Of a stretch of 64,000 nt of DNA, positions 59,618 to 64,000 are shown piece after piece. Made by a program: the position numbers and the translations under genes. The notes under the pieces were generated by a model that was not told where the DNA came from, searched no databases, and saw only the letters and a list, made by a program, of their open reading frames with translations. Numbering within the stretch: position 1 is the first letter of the stretch; the number at the start of each line of letters is the position of its first letter. This DNA is from Vitis vinifera (lineage: Eukaryota; Streptophyta; Magnoliopsida; Vitales; Vitaceae), in contig NC_081822.1 of NCBI RefSeq assembly GCF_030704535.1, positions 29,037,001 to 29,101,000 of the forward strand, in the 5' to 3' direction.

Positions 59618-62600
59618 ATGGCTTCAACCAGTACCGAAACCTCGTCCTCTTCTTCCAAGCTCCCACACAAGTATGATGTATTTTTGAGTTTTAGAGGGAG
59701 TGATACCCGTATGAATTTTGTCGATCATCTTTATGAAGGTTTAGTTGGAAATCGATTTAATACATTTAGAGATGATGAGCAACTTGAACGTGGTGGGGAG
59801 ATTTCATCTCAACTCTTAGATGCTATTGAAGAATCACGTATTTGTATAGTAGTTTTCTCTAAGAACTATGCTGATTCCCGATGGTGTTTAAATGAATTAC
59901 TGGCTATTATTGAGTCAATTGCAAGCGATGATGGCAGAATTGTTTTGCCGATTTTCTATCACGTGGATCCTTCACATGTACGACATCAGACGGGAAGTTA
60001 TTGCACAAGGTATACTTATCCTGAGAGAGACGCAGACAAGGAGAAAGTTGAGATGATAGAGAAATGGGGAAATGCTTTGACTGCAGCAGCCAATATGAGT
60101 GGATATCATGTGGACCCAAAAACGTAAGTATAACTTTCCTTCATCTCTTGTTTGCAAATTTTCTCCTCTCTGTCTCTTGATCTATTTTCTAGTAAACTAT
60201 AACAAGTTTTACAACCAATATTTTGGTATATGCAATTTTGTCCCGTGGAAGCAATTAATCTCATCTCCCACCTTTCTTCCTAAATTATATTATCTACTTA
60301 TACACTTAGACCACGCTCCATAAAACTTAATAATTGAAGTTTAAATTAAATTATTTTTAAGTTGTTAACTTAAAATTTATTATTTAATTTTCTTTTTATT
60401 GAAGAATGAAAGTTTTTAGGAATATCGGGGAAAAAATTATGATACAAAAATGATGTTGTGAAGATTATATATGGTAGATAGAGATGTGAGGAAGAATGAG
60501 AGAGTACACCCAATAAAGTGAGGGCTTGTAATTCAATGTGTAGATAAAAAAAGTGACAAAACATGGAATGTTTCAACACCTAATATTTATATTTAATTTA
60601 TGTTATTTGCAATATTTTCCTTAGTACAGTAAAATGATCTCCTTCGTCACATTAAAACCTTATATACCTTCGTGTGTGATCTCCTTGATGTTAAAACTTT
60701 CGCCTTTATAAGAAACTGGTATAAGATCTTTTGCCTAAACAACAAGGCCAACCCCAATTTTATGTATTCCTTTCACATTTTAATCTAAATCCTTTTAATT
60801 TAATTAGGAGCATTTGTAATTAAAATGGTCATCTCATTCGAATTTCCCATTGATATGATATTTAAAAGTTCTTTGTTATGTTGAAGTGGTTCATTATATG
60901 TTTCATTAAGCATAAAATTTTTGAAGCAAATGAGAGAGATTTAGGACCTAAAAAAGCTCATTTTCAATCCAATCAATTAAGGGGTTTAAAACTTATATAT
61001 ATAGATATATATACATTCATTTCATGAGGAATGGAAATGCAACGATCTTTACAAAGCAAAAACACCTCAATTCATTACAACATGATATTGTGCATATTTA
61101 TACAATTGAATAGCAAGCTAAGATTGGCTAAGGCATATGCCATAATCTTAGGAGATTTATGCAATTGAATAGCATACTATGACAAAGTCTAAGGCTAATA
61201 GAGAGAATAATCTTGGCATTCGAAACCATTAGAGTTATTTATTTATTAATTTTGGCTAGGATATGATGGAACATATTTTTTTTCCTTATATGTCCTAAAA
61301 AGTGGCTACAAGTACTCTCATGATTGACACCATAATATCTTACAATATTGAGATAACATGTCCTTTTTAGGTGATCCTAAGCACTTGTGATAATGTAATC
61401 TGTGATCATAGTAATTCATAAAGTGGAATTTGACATATATTTTTTGTAGAGTAGAGTATGTCAAATGATCACAAAATAGAGATGATTAAGACTCAAGGAT
61501 TAAGCAGTTCCTAAAATCTCTCCCATATTAGTTGGCAAATAAGGAACTGAGGAAACGCAAAGACCCTAAGGTAAGCTGAAGTTTTGGCAAGTGAATTGAG
61601 AAGGTAAAAAAGTCCCTTATAATTAATACATTGGCAAGTTGCAAGGAGTGCTTTTACAAACACTCTTGGCTGCCTTAATTCACTAGAATGTCAGAGAAGT
61701 GTTCTCATGAACAACTTGTTTGAAATGGAAAAGATGAATGGAGTGGAGGATAGTTTATGCTTCAATTTACAGTCTGCATATACTACACTGGAAAGATTAG
61801 ACAACATTCTGGTGGTAATTTTTTCTAGGATTCTAATAATAGCATCCTTTACCATAGAAGGGACATAACATTGTGACACCTTGATTAAGGCAATAACTGA
61901 ATACAAAATCACATTTTCCATTTTATTCCAGTTATTTTTTCCTTATTTTTTTTTCTCTTTCGCATAGGTACAAAATGAAGCTAGATATGGATTTTAATTA
62001 AATTTGATTCAATTCCTTTAATTTATATTATTTTGTTCATAATTTAATTGCTTTGAACAAAAGTGAATACCATCAAATTTACTTTGCAAATATTTACATC
62101 TCTGTAGTTCACTCTCTAAATCTTCACATCTTCTTTTGTATCTTATAATTGTGCATAGACATGAAGGCAACATTATTGAAGAGATTGCAAGTCAAATTTC
62201 AGATTGCATAGATCAAAAACCTTTACATGTCGGCACACACCTGGTTGGACTGGATATACGTCTGAATGAAATAATGAAGTTGAAGAGTGGCGATAAGTCA
62301 AAATTTGTTCTCATGGTGGGGATATGTGGACTTGGTGGAGTAGGCAAGTCCACAATGGTTAGAGCTATTTATAATGAACTCTCTTATCAATTTAAGAGCA
62401 AAAGCTTTCTAGAAGTAGCTGGAGACGTTTCCAAAGACTGTCATCGTCTACTGGATTTGCAAAAACAACTTTTTTGTGATATCTCACCCAGAAGCAAAAA
62501 AAAAATAAGGATTCTTGCTGAAGGAATTAATGTGTTAAAGAACATGCTTTGCCGTGAAAAGGTTCTTCTTGTCATTGATGGTGCGAATGATGAGACGCAA

Positions 62601-64000
62601 TTACAAAACTTAGCTGGTGGACATGATTGGTTTGGTGAAGGAAGTAGAATTTTTATAACATCTAGAAATAAAGAATTGCTGGTCCAGCACAAAGTGGATG
62701 TACTATATCAGCTTCCAGAATTAAACAACGACGAAGCTCTTGAACTCTTCAGTTGGCATGCTTTTGAAACGAGTTATCCACATCATGATTTTTATATTCT
62801 TTCCAAAAAATTCGTAGAGTATTGTCAAGGTCTTCCCTTAGCTCTCAAAATATTGGGTTCTTGTCTATTCCAAAAGCAAAGCCATGAATGGAAAATTCAG
62901 TTACGTGACCTTGATAAAGAACCTAACATGAAAATTTTAGATGTGCTTAAAGTAAGTTTTGATGGACTACCATCAACTTATAAGGCAATATTCCTTGACA
63001 TTGCATGTTTCTAATTTAAGGGAGAGTATAAAGATTTTATTATAAAAATACTAGATGATTGGGATTGTCCTGCGGAGACTGGAATAGGATTTCTCATAAA
63101 TAGGTGTCTTCTAACAATTTCAAATGGAAAGGTTGGCATGCATAATTTGATACAACGATTGGGTCATAAAATCGTTCGTGATGAAGGTCCCAGGAACAAA
63201 GGTATGCGCAGCCGATTGTGGGATCATGTGGATGTGAAAGATGTATTGAAGAAAAGGACGGTATGAATGCTCCTCGATGATCTATGCAACTAGGAAAAAT
63301 TATATGCACGTTATGCTTATTGCTTATCATCTGCTCTTTTGACAGGGAACCAATTCAATTGAAGGCATATTCCTAAATTTATCGAATCTAAACAACATAA
63401 ATTTAACTACTCAAGCAATGAAAGAGATGTCTGGACTTCGATTGCTCAAAATTTTCTTGGGTTCTGAAGTTGTTACTGGTGAAGAGGATTACAAAGTGCG
63501 CATTTCTAGGGATTTTAAATTTCCTACATGGGATTTATCCTATGTCCATTGGCATGGATACCCTTTGAATTCTTTGCCATCAAAATTTGAGACTCAGAAA
63601 CTAGTGGAACTCAACATGCCGTATAGCAACATAAGAGAATTTGGGGAAGGGAATATGGTATGTATACTTTCTTTATACGTCTCCTTTTATATGCGCCTTT
63701 TCTTTGTGTTATTCGTAGCTTATTTATTCGAGCAACATATTTTTTAACAGGTTCGGTTTGAGAAACTAACAGCCGTCATTCTCAGTCACTCTAAATACCT
63801 CATAAAAGTCTCAAACTTTTCCAGCACCCCAGAGTTGGAGAAACTAATTCTTGAAGGTTGTACAAGCTTGCGCGAGATTGACCCATCTATTGGAGATCTG
63901 AGAAGGCTTAGTTTGTTAGATTTGAAAGAGTGCAAGTCACTGGGTAGTCTTCCAGACAGCATCTGCAACTTGAAATCTCTTAAAACTCTTTATCTTAGTG
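59618..64000 (+). pseudogene. TNL2: TIR-NBS-LRR gene with in-frame stop, cut by window end
   Basis: Exons 59618-60123 (TIR), 62159-63260 (NB-ARC), 63346-63657 and 63751 to beyond 64000 (LRR); phases agree. The TIR keeps DVFLSFRGSDTR and LLDAIEES, but GSYCTRYTYPERDAD replaces the usual GSFGEAF.YHERDAD. NB-ARC: P-loop GLGGVGKST, kinase-2 VLLVIDGAND (second Asp is Gly), RNBS-B GSRIFITSRN, GLPLAL. RNBS-D reads LDIACF-stop-FKGE: an extra TAA codon at 63012-63014 without frameshift. After it the frame is open again, with MHN in place of MHD. The product would be a 453-aa TIR-NBS protein if it is expressed. LRRs match TNL1 in type. It may be a recent pseudogene or a truncated TN-type protein. Confidence 0.9.
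60124..62158 (+). other. TNL2 intron 1 (2035 bp)
   Basis: GTAAGT donor after CCAAAAAC and a GTGCATAG acceptor before ACATGAAGG. It is longer than intron 1 of TNL1 (828 bp). I saw no second gene or clear element inside it. Confidence 0.75.

Overview
This is plant nuclear DNA: it is AT-rich, the genes are split by GT-AG introns, and old and young transposable elements make up most of it. Two TIR-NBS-LRR (TNL) resistance-type genes point to a eudicot. The exon layout (TIR / NB-ARC / short LRR exon / long LRR exon / C-terminal exon), the repeat style and the near-identical duplicated block would suit grapevine (Vitis). That species guess is inference; no search was run.

Layout. At 2143-7012 (+) lies a complete five-exon TNL gene with all NB-ARC motifs, about a dozen LRRs and a C-terminal post-LRR domain. 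Between about 8.5 and 27 kb are MITEs, a SINE, copia remains and broken copies of host genes, mostly on the minus strand: inositol-3-phosphate synthase, a DXO/Rai1-like decapping nuclease, alpha-amylase, a probable bromodomain protein, and half a TIR exon. From 27375 to about 32490 is a block of about 5.1 kb that is repeated in the same orientation at 43778-48751. Each copy carries an intact gene for V-ATPase subunit G. Between them sit a hAT-like element (33630-34505) and a 5'-truncated Ty3/gypsy element of the Tat type (minus strand, 34690-43778). That element has a long LTR with a ~190-bp tandem array, a ~23-bp minisatellite in its 3' region, and an open pol frame of 836 codons.

From 48.6 to 54 kb are a Tourist-like MITE, a copia RNase H relic, and an array of ~150-bp repeats: three units in one orientation face about eight in the other. 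The right arm is split by a solo LTR of 1438 bp with a 5-bp target duplication. From 57.3 to 59.6 kb are tandem duplications, one of which doubles the upstream region of the second TNL. That gene (59618 to the window end) carries an extra in-frame stop codon in RNBS-D and several altered NB-ARC motifs, so it is a pseudogene or encodes a truncated TIR-NBS protein.

The working genes seen are TNL1 (intracellular immune receptor) and the two VHA-G copies (vacuolar proton pump). Everything else is mobile-element DNA, gene fragments or unexplained AT-rich spacer. All coordinates were worked out by hand, and identity between duplicates was judged by eye.
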